This document shows, in pieces, positions 1 through 5,869 of a stretch of DNA of 6,039 nucleotides. This DNA comes from Candidatus Omnitrophota bacterium (GTDB lineage Bacteria; Omnitrophota; Gorgyraeia; Gygaellales; UBA12090), in the NCBI GenBank assembly GCA_003510525.1, contig DOMD01000188.1, positions 1 through 6,039 of the forward strand, read 5' to 3'. Every line of letters starts with the position of its first letter. Position 1 is the first letter of the stretch. Position numbers and translations under genes: made by a program. The notes under the pieces are model-generated. The model saw only the letters and a program-made list of their open reading frames with translations. It did not search any database and had not been told where the DNA came from.

Positions 1-531
1 GAGTTAGCTTCAGCCTTACACGGTAGCAAATCAATGTTGTCGTTATTTTACACTATTTTGGTTGCCTTTATCCCTACCCAGCTTCCCTTGGGGATATTAG
101 AGGGATTTCTCACCGGAGGGATGGTTGTATTTGTCTATAAGCGCCGGCCGGATATTTTGCACTCTTTAGGAGTGATAAAAAAGGCAATCCCGGTGTGCAT
201 TTTTGCTTTGGGCTTTGCGGCGTTGTTATTGGCTTCGCAGACAGCCTTAGCTCAAGAACAAGGCAAATGGCCGGGGGTGGATGTGAATGTAGTGGAAAAG
301 TTTGCCCAGGAGCAGGGAAGGCCGGCCTGGACCCCGTTTATCAATACCGACCAGGGGGATTTACTGCTTTTTGTCTTTCTGCTGGCCGGGGCCGCCGGAG
401 GATTTATGGCCGGATTCTGCTGGCGGAAATTGTTTTGTCCGCCTACGTCTGCCATAGTGAGCGAAGCGAACGAAGGGGGACTACGGCGAGGCCGCCGTAG
501 TGAAGCGCAGGCGGGTGAGAATAAAAAATGA
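1..531 (+). CDS. cbiM: Cobalt ECF transporter substrate-binding protein, CbiM C-terminus fused to a CbiN-like domain (5' partial)
   Basis: The frame is open from base 1, so the N-terminal part of the gene lies outside the window and the first ATG, at 34, is an internal Met. About 176 residues are visible. The first 50 match the end of CbiM, with a membrane helix, the PTQLPLGILEG motif and a KRRPDIL cytoplasmic stretch. A helix follows (nt ~184-250, AIPVCIFALGFAALLLA), then a ~35-residue outside loop (nt ~250-357) and a last helix (nt ~361-423, LLLFVFLLAGAAGGFMAGF). This helix-loop-helix layout is that of CbiN, usually a separate small subunit, so I read a CbiMN fusion. In the family, CbiM binds and translocates Co2+ (NikM homologues Ni2+) in the inner membrane, and CbiN assists loading. 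The cobalamin genes downstream favour cobalt. The Arg-rich cytoplasmic tail is encoded by a palindromic repeat (438-515). The stop overlaps the cbiQ start by 4 nt. The CbiM call is firm; the CbiN-like call rests on topology and position. Confidence 0.85.
   Translation, partial: ELASALHGSKSMLSLFYTILVAFIPTQLPLGILEGFLTGGMVVFVYKRRPDILHSLGVIKKAIPVCIFALGFAALLLASQTALAQEQGKWPGVDVNVVEKFAQEQGRPAWTPFINTDQGDLLLFVFLLAGAAGGFMAGFCWRKLFCPPTSAIVSEANEGGLRRGRRSEAQAGENKK
438..515. repeat. Nested palindromic repeat element inside the 3' end of cbiMN
   Basis: Outer arms CCGCCT (439-444) and AGGCGG (509-514) are perfect inverted repeats, extended by a T-G pair at 438/515. Inside lie two more dyads. One is GTCTGCC (447-453) facing GGGGGAC (475-481), with one mismatch and one G-T pair. 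The other is a perfect 9-bp hairpin, ACTACGGCG (480-488) and CGCCGTAGT (493-501), around a 4-nt loop; the two share bases 480-481. Between them is a simple-looking GCGAAGCGAACGAAG stretch (461-475). This resembles the small REP/MITE-like palindromes scattered through some bacterial genomes; that class is inferred, because only one copy is visible. It spans 78 nt, exactly 26 codons, and is translated as the Ser/Gly/Arg-rich tail of CbiMN. Confidence 0.6.
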
Positions 532-1292
532 ACGACATTTTCTCGGATTATTTTGCCCAGAGAGATAATTTTCTGACCCGCATAGATGCCAGGCTGAAGG
601 CCGTTTTTGTGATTATGGCCATTATCCTGACACTTTTTTCGCAAAGGGTTTTTGTGCCTTGGTGTATTATCCTATTAGTTCCGGCAATCCTTTTGAGTAT
701 AAAAGTGCCGGTAAAGATAATAATCCATCGTATTTGCGCCCCGCTGGGCATAGCCTTAAGTATCCTCTGCATCCAGACTTTTTATCATGGAGGGACCCCG
801 ATATGGCGTCTGCATATCGGGGTTTTAAGCTTAACAGCTTACGCCGAAGGGTTAAGATATGGATACGCGATGGTGCTTAGGATTATGGCCAGTACTTCTT
901 GGGTGTTATTCTTGAGTATGACTACTTCCTTGCCTAAATTATTGGAGGCCGGACTTTGGTTTAAACTTCCCCCCGCCTGGATTGAGGTTTGCTTTCTGAC
1001 TTACCGCTATATATTCGTATTGTTAGAAGACGCCAAAACAGTCTTTGACGCCCAAAAGGTCCGCCTGGGGTATACCGCTCCTTTTAGGTCATTGCGTTCA
1101 TTGGGGGTTTTGGCGGGAACAATCGTGATTAAGGCTTATGACCAAAGCATCGCCACTTATGAGGCAATGATGCTCCGGGGTTATAAAAATATAAATCAAG
1201 ATTTAGCTCCTATGGAAAGGCTTAAAACCGCGGATGTCCTTGCCGTTTTTATCTTTGGGCTGATTTTGATAGCATTAGCATTAAACTCATGA
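528..1292 (+). CDS. cbiQ: Energy-coupling factor transporter transmembrane protein CbiQ (EcfT)
   Basis: This 254-residue protein is the usual CbiQ/EcfT length. It couples ATP hydrolysis by CbiO to the substrate-binding protein CbiM in the inner membrane. The N-terminal RIDARLKAVF segment (18-27) is typical of CbiQ. Hydrophobic helices follow at about 25-39, 41-58, 69-85, 112-135 and 236-252. Two coupling motifs that contact the ATPase in this family are present: AQKVRLGY (175-182) and EAMMLRGY (212-219), corresponding to the paired Ala-Arg-Gly motifs. The ATG at 528 overlaps the cbiMN stop as ATGA. GGTGA (514-518), complementary to the 16S rRNA 3' end, sits 9 nt upstream and straddles the right edge of the repeat element, so the element contributes to the binding site. 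The stop overlaps the cbiO start by 4 nt. Codons ~89-100 contain a strong hairpin (see 795-826). The identification is secure. Confidence 0.93.
   Translation: MNDIFSDYFAQRDNFLTRIDARLKAVFVIMAIILTLFSQRVFVPWCIILLVPAILLSIKVPVKIIIHRICAPLGIALSILCIQTFYHGGTPIWRLHIGVLSLTAYAEGLRYGYAMVLRIMASTSWVLFLSMTTSLPKLLEAGLWFKLPPAWIEVCFLTYRYIFVLLEDAKTVFDAQKVRLGYTAPFRSLRSLGVLAGTIVIKAYDQSIATYEAMMLRGYKNINQDLAPMERLKTADVLAVFIFGLILIALALNS
795..826 (+). other. Intragenic terminator-like hairpin in cbiQ
   Basis: A perfect 11-bp inverted repeat, ACCCCGATATG (795-805) and CATATCGGGGT (813-823), encloses a 7-nt loop (806-812). The base of the stem runs into TTTT (823-826), giving the general shape of an intrinsic terminator, although the T tract is short and its first T is in the stem. 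It lies fully inside cbiQ, in the loop region after the third membrane helix. It could cause pausing or partial termination, giving less downstream mRNA, or it may be a chance product of the codons. The structure is directly visible; any function is inferred. Confidence 0.4.
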
Positions 1293-2119
1293 AAGCCATT
1301 GAAGCCAAGGAGGTCTATTTTTCTTATCCTGACGGCACTGCCGCCTTAAAGGGAATTAATATTTCTATTCCTAAGGGTGAGTTCGCCGGCGTTCTTGGCG
1401 GCAATGGCTCCGGTAAAACCACGCTCTTAAGATTACTTAATGGGCTGTTGAAACCGGCTAAAGGCGATATTTTAATTGAGGGGAAAAATATCAAGTCTAT
1501 TGACCGGGATGCCTTGTTCACTAAGGTTTGCACTATGTTTCAAAATCCCGAGGACCAGCTGTTTTCTCCCACCGTAGCTCAAGATATCGCCTTTGGGCCG
1601 GTGAATATGGGCTTGAGCCGAGAAGAGGTCCGGCAAAGGGTTCGCTCGGCCCTCGCGGCGGTAGAGATGTCCGATTGCGCCCAGCGGCCGATACACGCTT
1701 TAAGTTTCGGGCAGAAAAAAAGGGTTTGTTTAGCCGGGGTTCTGGCAATGGATCCGGAAATTATCCTTTTGGATGAGCCTACGTCTTGCCTGGACCCGGC
1801 CGGGGTAAGTTCAATAATGCGGTTATTGAAGAATTTAAATAAACAAAAAGGGATTACCTTTGTGATGTCTACCCATTCGGTGGATTTAGTGCCGGTATTT
1901 ATTGACCGGGTGATTATTTTGGATAAGGGAATAGTAGCCCAGGACGGCGCGCCTCAAGCGGTATTTTCCGATTCGGATAAACTTAAAAGTGCTAAATTAC
2001 GCCTGCCCCATATCGGCCATTTGTTCGAGGTTTTGAAAAATGAGGATGGCCATAATATCGAGCATTTGCCTTTGACTGTTGGCGAGGCCAGGCAGGAGTT
2101 GAAGAAGCTATGGAGTTGA
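1289..2119 (+). CDS. cbiO: Cobalt ECF transporter ATP-binding protein CbiO
   Basis: This 276-residue ABC ATPase powers cobalt import through CbiQ and CbiM on the cytoplasmic face of the membrane. Its motifs are in canonical order: the A-loop aromatic region YFSYP (10-14), Walker A GGNGSGKT (37-44), Q-loop MFQNPEDQLF (83-92), signature LSFGQKKR (138-145), Walker B IILLDEPT (158-165), D-loop CLDP (167-170) and H-loop STHS with His196. The NPEDQLF sequence after the Q-loop glutamine and the QKKR after the signature are typical of ECF-type ATPases. The signature has Phe where LSGGQ has its first Gly, which I recall as tolerated in CbiO. All catalytic residues are present, so it should be active. 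The start ATG overlaps the cbiQ stop (ATGA) and has no clear upstream Shine-Dalgarno sequence, implying translational coupling. A C-terminal extension after ~235 is normal for CbiO. It overlaps cbiD by 10 nt. Confidence 0.95.
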   Translation: MKAIEAKEVYFSYPDGTAALKGINISIPKGEFAGVLGGNGSGKTTLLRLLNGLLKPAKGDILIEGKNIKSIDRDALFTKVCTMFQNPEDQLFSPTVAQDIAFGPVNMGLSREEVRQRVRSALAAVEMSDCAQRPIHALSFGQKKRVCLAGVLAMDPEIILLDEPTSCLDPAGVSSIMRLLKNLNKQKGITFVMSTHSVDLVPVFIDRVIILDKGIVAQDGAPQAVFSDSDKLKSAKLRLPHIGHLFEVLKNEDGHNIEHLPLTVGEARQELKKLWS

Positions 2120-3189
2120 AAGAACTTAGGAAAGGATATACCACCGGCACCTGCGCCCAAGGAGCGGCTAAGGCCGCGGTGATGATGCTTACTTCGGGAA
2201 AGATTGTGGAAACCGTGAATGTAGCAACTGCTTCAGGCGCTAAATTAAATATTAATTTAAGTGACCAGGAAATAGGCGCTGGTTTTGCTCACTGCTCCGT
2301 AATCAAAGACTCCGGTGACGACCCGGACATAACCAACGGGGCTAAGGTCTTTGCCGAGGCCAGATTTTCTGATCAGCCGGGGATTATTCTTAAAGGCGGA
2401 AAAGGCGTTGGCCGGGTAACCAAGCCTGGGTTAGCGGTAGCGGTTGGGGAATGGGCGATTAACCCGGTGCCGCGTAAGATGATTTTGCAAGAACTTGAGC
2501 CTTATCTGGGAAAAAGAGGCTTTGAAATAACTATTAGCGTTCCCCGGGGTGAAGAGTTGGCTAAGCAGACCTTTAATCCTCGTCTGGGCATAGAAGGCGG
2601 CATCTCAATATTAGGCACAACCGGAATCGTTGAGCCGAAGTCATTGGCCGCCTACAAGGCCTCTTTGTCCCTGCAATTGGATGTGATCAAGGCCGCGGGA
2701 TCGGTCAGGGCGGCATTGGTGCCGGGGTATGTGGGAGAGAAATTCTGTAAAGAAGTTTTAAGCATAAAAGATGATATAATAGTCAAGACCGGCGACCACA
2801 TCGGTTTTATGTTTGAGGAATGCGCCAAAAAAGGGATACACGAAGTAATTTTTGCCGGCCACATCGGGAAATTAGTTAAGGTGGCTAACGGACAGTTTAA
2901 TACCCATTGCCAGTATGGCGATGGCCGGGTAGATACTATTATCCGTTATGCCAGAATGGCTAAGGCAGGAGAAGAAATAATCCGCGAGCTTTCCCTTCAG
3001 GAAACTGCCGAAAGCGCCGGAGAAATCCTGCGAAAGAATAATTTAACCGTGGTATTTGATCTGTTGGCTAAGGCAGTGGTAGAAAAACTGAATGAGCTGG
3101 TTAATTCGGCTTTAAAAATAAACTGTTATATTCTTTCCTTGCAGGGTGAGATATTAGGAAATTGTCTGAATTTCAGAGAAAATGAATAA
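2110..3189 (+). CDS. cbiD: Cobalt-precorrin-5B (C1)-methyltransferase CbiD
   Basis: This 359-residue protein matches the usual CbiD length. In the anaerobic cobalamin pathway CbiD methylates C1 of cobalt-precorrin-5B with S-adenosylmethionine in the cytoplasm. Unlike most corrin methyltransferases it does not have the CobA/CysG-type fold. Family hallmarks are visible along the chain: RKGYTTGTCA (7-16), KDSGDDPD (66-73), GKGVGRVTKPG (97-107), GEWAINPVPR (113-122), GGISILGTTGIVEP (163-176), GHIGKLVKVA (250-259) and NTH (264-266). No key motif is missing, so it should be functional. The ATG at 2110 is supported by AGGAG (2094-2098), 11 nt upstream and inside cbiO. It overlaps cbiO by 10 nt and cbiE by 8 nt. 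Placement directly after the cobalt transporter fits a cobalt-early pathway. CbiD is a marker that separates the anaerobic from the aerobic (CobF) route. Confidence 0.96.
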   Translation: MELKELRKGYTTGTCAQGAAKAAVMMLTSGKIVETVNVATASGAKLNINLSDQEIGAGFAHCSVIKDSGDDPDITNGAKVFAEARFSDQPGIILKGGKGVGRVTKPGLAVAVGEWAINPVPRKMILQELEPYLGKRGFEITISVPRGEELAKQTFNPRLGIEGGISILGTTGIVEPKSLAAYKASLSLQLDVIKAAGSVRAALVPGYVGEKFCKEVLSIKDDIIVKTGDHIGFMFEECAKKGIHEVIFAGHIGKLVKVANGQFNTHCQYGDGRVDTIIRYARMAKAGEEIIRELSLQETAESAGEILRKNNLTVVFDLLAKAVVEKLNELVNSALKINCYILSLQGEILGNCLNFRENE

Positions 3190-3805
3190 AATATATATTA
3201 TTGGGGTCGGGCCGGGGACAGAAGATTATTTGCTTCCTATTGCCAGAAAACAGATAGAAAACAGCGATTGCCTGATTTCCTCCGGAAGAATTTTGGCGAT
3301 GCTTAAATACTGCAAGAAAGAAGAGTTTGTTCTGGATGAGCATTTCGATGAAGTTATTCCTTATATTCAGGCGCATAAGGATGAAAAAAAACTGGCGGTG
3401 CTGGTCTCCGGAGACGCGGGATTGTATAGTTTATTAGAGAAGTTGTCCAAGGAATTTAAGAAAGAAGAATACGAGGTTATTCCCGGCATCAGCACTTTGC
3501 AGATTGCCTTTTCTAAAATAGGAGAAAGCTGGCAGGATGCCAAAATTATCAGCCTGCACGGACGCCCGGTGAATAACTTAAGCGAAGAAATTAAGGCCCA
3601 CCCTAAGGTGTTTTTATTCACCGATGCCGCCTTTCCTCCGCAGGAAATAGCCGAATATCTGCTTAAGGAAGCCGTAGAAAACAGGAGGGCTGTAGTTTTA
3701 GAAAATCTCACCTATCTCAATGAGAGGATAATTGATACTGACCTGGTAAATTTAAGCAAGATGAGAGGATTTGGTTTATGCGTAATGATCATAAGAAGGT
3801 TTTAA
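3182..3805 (+). CDS. cbiE: Cobalt-precorrin-7 (C5)-methyltransferase CbiE
   Basis: This 207-residue protein is a full-length CbiE of the SAM-dependent tetrapyrrole methyltransferase family. It methylates C5 of cobalt-precorrin-7; its partner CbiT normally methylates C15 and decarboxylates the C12 acetate. Visible motifs are the N-terminal IIGVGPG (6-12), SGR (34-36), the SAM-site VLVSGDAGLYS (73-83), VIPGISTLQ (99-107) and ISLHGR (123-128). The chain ends GLCVMIIRRF, as expected for the final strand of the domain, so it is complete but not fused to CbiT as in CobL-type proteins. No cbiT follows, which is unusual because cbiE and cbiT are often adjacent. The ATG at 3182 lies within the cbiD end (8-nt overlap) and has only a weak purine-rich CAGAGA upstream, so coupling to cbiD is likely. 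Its last 28 nt overlap cbiL. CobL-N is the aerobic equivalent, but the neighbours favour CbiE. Confidence 0.92.
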   Translation: MNKIYIIGVGPGTEDYLLPIARKQIENSDCLISSGRILAMLKYCKKEEFVLDEHFDEVIPYIQAHKDEKKLAVLVSGDAGLYSLLEKLSKEFKKEEYEVIPGISTLQIAFSKIGESWQDAKIISLHGRPVNNLSEEIKAHPKVFLFTDAAFPPQEIAEYLLKEAVENRRAVVLENLTYLNERIIDTDLVNLSKMRGFGLCVMIIRRF

Positions 3806-4518
3806 GGGGGAAGCTTTGCGGTATCGGTATCGGCCCGGGAGACCCCAAATTGCTGACTTTAAGGGCCAAAGAGGCGCTGGAAGAAGCGGAGGTTATTTTT
3901 ACCCCTAAAGGGAGTGACGATGGGATCTCCGTCGCCCGTAAGATAATTGAACAGGTCATTGAGGGTAAAAAGACCTATGTTGAGCTTACTTTCCCGATGA
4001 CCAAAGATAAGGCAGTCTTGAAAAGATACTGGAAAAAGGCGGCCCGGAGAATCGCGGGAGAAATAAAAAAAGGTAAACAAGCGGCCTTTGTTACTCTCGG
4101 TGACCCCTTTATTTACAGCACCTATATCTATTTGTTAAGGATGATTAGGCAGGATTATCCCCGGATAAAGGTGGAAACTATTCCCGGGATAAGCGCCTTT
4201 AACGCCGCGGCCAGCCGGGCAGGGTTTTCCCTTTTAGAGGGCAAGGAAAAGATGGCAGTCCTGCCGGTAAGCGAAACCTTGGAGGGCATAGAAGAGGCGC
4301 TTGAGGATTTTGACACGGTGGTGCTAATGAAGGTAGGGGCAAAACTGCAAAAGGTCATCCGTCTGCTTAAGCAAAAAGGCCTGGCTAAAAACGCCGTGCT
4401 GGTAAGCCGAGCCGGCCACCCCAACGAAAAAATCATCCGCAATATCGCCTCCATAAAAGATAAAGAGCTGGGTTATCTCTCGGTGATTTTGGTAAGAAGC
4501 CTTCCAGCCAAGCAATAA
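3778..4518 (+). CDS. cbiL: Cobalt-precorrin-2 C20-methyltransferase CbiL
   Basis: This 246-residue SAM-dependent methyltransferase adds the C20 methyl group to cobalt-factor II/cobalt-precorrin-2, an early step of the anaerobic corrin pathway. Motifs of the family are GKLCGIGIGPGDPKLLTLRA (11-30), the Pro/Lys segment FTPKG (41-45), the SAM-binding TLGDPFIYSTY (106-116), VETIPGISAFNAAAS (132-146), and the C-terminal VLVSRAGHPNE with strand SVILVRS. GIGPGDPKLLTLRA together with TLGDP(F/S)xYSTY distinguishes CbiL/CobI from CbiF and CbiH. The start at 3778 is the only ATG between an in-frame stop at 3739 and the conserved core, and no GTG or TTG intervenes. GAGAGG (3763-3768) is placed 9 nt upstream as a ribosome binding site. 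The 28-nt overlap with cbiE is unusually long. It is the last cobalamin gene seen: a promoter and an unrelated ATPase follow, with no clear terminator between. Confidence 0.94.
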   Translation: MRNDHKKVLRGKLCGIGIGPGDPKLLTLRAKEALEEAEVIFTPKGSDDGISVARKIIEQVIEGKKTYVELTFPMTKDKAVLKRYWKKAARRIAGEIKKGKQAAFVTLGDPFIYSTYIYLLRMIRQDYPRIKVETIPGISAFNAAASRAGFSLLEGKEKMAVLPVSETLEGIEEALEDFDTVVLMKVGAKLQKVIRLLKQKGLAKNAVLVSRAGHPNEKIIRNIASIKDKELGYLSVILVRSLPAKQ

Positions 4519-4522
4519 TAAC

Positions 4523-4551
4523 TTGACATTATATTGAATATAATGTATAGT
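4523..4551 (+). promoter_or_regulatory. Sigma-70-type promoter for the AAA/DUF4143 ATPase gene
   Basis: A perfect -35 hexamer TTGACA (4523-4528) is followed after exactly 17 bp by TATAGT (4546-4551), which matches the -10 consensus at five of six positions. The expected transcription start is about 4557-4559. That gives a leader of about 25 nt before the ATG at 4584, and no Shine-Dalgarno sequence can be seen in it. The promoter lies immediately after the cbiL stop (4516-4518), so the ATPase is transcribed independently of the cobalamin operon, though read-through from upstream is not excluded. A TATAAT at 4539-4544 is only 10 bp from the -35 and is not the likely -10. Confidence 0.8.
4526..4546. 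promoter_or_regulatory. Perfect 21-bp dyad in the promoter spacer, probable operator
   Basis: ACATTATATT (4526-4535) and AATATAATGT (4537-4546) are perfect reverse complements around a single central G. The dyad starts in the last three bases of the -35 and ends on the first base of the -10, so a protein bound there would block RNA polymerase. Perfect 10-bp arms with an odd centre are a common form of dimeric repressor site. No candidate regulator other than the ATPase itself is encoded in the window. The symmetry is seen directly; operator function is inferred from its position. Confidence 0.6.
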
Positions 4552-4580
4552 ATGGTTAGCAAATAACTAACAAAAACTAT
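4547..4580. promoter_or_regulatory. Nested inverted repeats between the -10 and the ATPase start codon
   Basis: Two concentric 5-bp dyads share nearly the same centre: ATAGT (4547-4551) with ACTAT (4576-4580), and GTTAG (4555-4559) with CTAAC (4567-4571). The outer left arm is most of the -10 hexamer. Because the predicted transcript begins near 4558, most of the left side would not be in the RNA, so a DNA-level binding site is more plausible than an RNA hairpin. The leader has no Shine-Dalgarno sequence. A two-codon ORF, ATG CCA TGA (4579-4587), ends across the true ATG at 4584, which could allow stop-restart initiation. Arms are short and chance symmetry is possible. Confidence 0.35.
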
Positions 4581-4583
4581 GCC

Positions 4584-5804
4584 ATGAAAATCTTAGAAAG
4601 ACAAATAATCAGTTCCATTAGGGAATTTATCAACGCTAAAGATGTAGTGGTCTTGCATGGGGCAAGACAGGTGGGCAAGACTTCCATCTTGAAATTCCTG
4701 CAAGATGAGTTAATCGCTCAAGGCAAGGATACCCTGTATATTGATTTGGAGGACTTAAGGTTCACGGAATTGTTAAATTCCGGACCGCAGGCCTTTTTAG
4801 GATATCTGAAGGAAAGGAGCCTCCCAGGGAAGGGTCTATTGTATGTTTTTATTGATGAAATCCAATATCTAAGCAATCCCAGTAATTTTCTGAAGCTGAT
4901 GCGTGATCATCACGGCGACAAGATAAAACTGTTTGTGTCCGGATCAAGCAGTTTTGAGATTAAGGCGAAATTTAAAGAATCGTTGGTAGGCAGGACAGTA
5001 AATTTTGAGATTTATCCCTTAAGCTTCAGGGAATACATTATTTTTAAAGGATACAAACGCGACCTTAAGGATGAGAAGTTATCTTCCATAACCTTAAAAG
5101 AGCTGAAAGATTTATATCGGGAGTATATCATTTATGGCGGGTATCCCCGCATAGCCATGGAAAATAATTTGCGGAAAAAGGAGTTTTATTTACAGCAGAT
5201 TATTGATACTTATATACGCAAAGACATAAAGGACCTGGCTAATATTAAGGATGTGTTGAAGTTTAATAAACTGTTGGAAATCCTGGCCGCGCAAAGCGGT
5301 AATTTGTTGAATATTGTTGAGCTGGCGAACACGGCCAGGCTTGCCAGGCAGACAGTGGAAAATTATATTTTTCTGATGGAAAATACCTATATTTTGAAAT
5401 TGGTGCCTCCGTTTAGTTCAAATTTGCGCGCGGAATTGTTTAAGACTCCCAAGGTGTTTTTCTGTGACACCGGAATAGCCCACCTTCTTTGGCTAAAGAC
5501 ATTTCCCAAGACTATCTTGGGGAATATGTTTGAGACTTCAGTATTTACGGAGTTAATCAAGCAAAAAAGAAGAGAAGAATTATTTTTCTGGAGGACGCAG
5601 GATAAAAAAGAGATAGATTTTATCGTCCGTAAAGGCAGGGATATTCTTCCGCTGGAAGTGAAAATAGCCCAGGGGGCGTTTAAAGGCACGGCAATGAAAT
5701 ATTTCCTTGAAAAATACAGTTTAAAAAAAGGCAGGTGTATTTGCTTGGATATCACGAAAAGACATTCGCCGCCAATTAATTTTCTTTATCCCTGGGAGAT
5801 ATAA
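4584..5804 (+). CDS. AAA_14 / DUF4143 family ATP-binding protein
   Basis: This 406-residue protein is a complete member of the widespread AAA_14-DUF4143 family, whose cellular role is poorly known. The N-terminal ATPase has Walker A GARQVGKT (26-33), the strand YIDLED (52-57), Walker B YVFIDEIQ (87-94), a sensor strand FVSGSSS (117-123), LVGRT with Arg137 as a possible arginine finger, and the family marker YPLSFREY (144-151). The DUF4143 half shows YGGYPR (184-189), TYIRKDI (209-215) and a probable winged-helix region (~222-275). It ends in a PD-(D/E)XK-like nuclease fold with GNMFE (313-317), KEIDFIV (342-348; Asp345) and LEVK (357-360; Glu358, Lys360). Those acidic and lysine residues are kept, so nuclease chemistry is possible but unproven. 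It has its own promoter with dyads and lacks a Shine-Dalgarno sequence. Sampled lines are AT-richer than the cobalamin genes, consistent with acquisition. A link to B12 metabolism is not implied. Confidence 0.9.
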   Translation: MKILERQIISSIREFINAKDVVVLHGARQVGKTSILKFLQDELIAQGKDTLYIDLEDLRFTELLNSGPQAFLGYLKERSLPGKGLLYVFIDEIQYLSNPSNFLKLMRDHHGDKIKLFVSGSSSFEIKAKFKESLVGRTVNFEIYPLSFREYIIFKGYKRDLKDEKLSSITLKELKDLYREYIIYGGYPRIAMENNLRKKEFYLQQIIDTYIRKDIKDLANIKDVLKFNKLLEILAAQSGNLLNIVELANTARLARQTVENYIFLMENTYILKLVPPFSSNLRAELFKTPKVFFCDTGIAHLLWLKTFPKTILGNMFETSVFTELIKQKRREELFFWRTQDKKEIDFIVRKGRDILPLEVKIAQGAFKGTAMKYFLEKYSLKKGRCICLDITKRHSPPINFLYPWEI

Positions 5805-5869
5805 CCAGAATCAGCGCGCAGGACAACTTATAAGGCAAAATAGAAGCTTGCAGTAAGAGATAGATGAGT

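Noticed and set aside
1..33. Cobalamin riboswitch or upstream leader at the left edge
   Set aside because: The first bases are in-frame CbiM codons. Any riboswitch would be upstream of the missing gene start, outside the window.
252..644. Minus-strand ORF of 130 codons across the cbiMN/cbiQ junction
   Set aside because: It is antisense to two recognised genes, has no family-like sequence, and owes its Arg/Pro-rich part to the palindromic repeat.
1307..1313. Perfect AAGGAGG Shine-Dalgarno-like sequence inside cbiO
   Set aside because: No ATG, GTG or TTG follows at usable distance. The bases simply encode the normal Ala-Lys-Glu-Val stretch before the CbiO A-loop, upstream of all ATPase motifs.
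3367..3711. Minus-strand ORF of 114 codons within cbiE
   Set aside because: It lies wholly antisense to a clear CbiE domain and shows no domain or supported start.
4539..4544. TATAAT as the -10 element
   Set aside because: It is only 10 bp from the TTGACA; TATAGT at 4546-4551 has the ideal 17-bp spacing.
4519..4583. Rho-independent terminator after cbiL
   Set aside because: The only strong dyad there is AT-rich, lies between promoter hexamers and is not followed by a T run, so it reads as an operator, not a terminator.
5387..5755. Minus-strand ORF of 122 codons within the ATPase gene
   Set aside because: It is a shadow of the conserved DUF4143 nuclease-like region on the plus strand, with no motif of its own.
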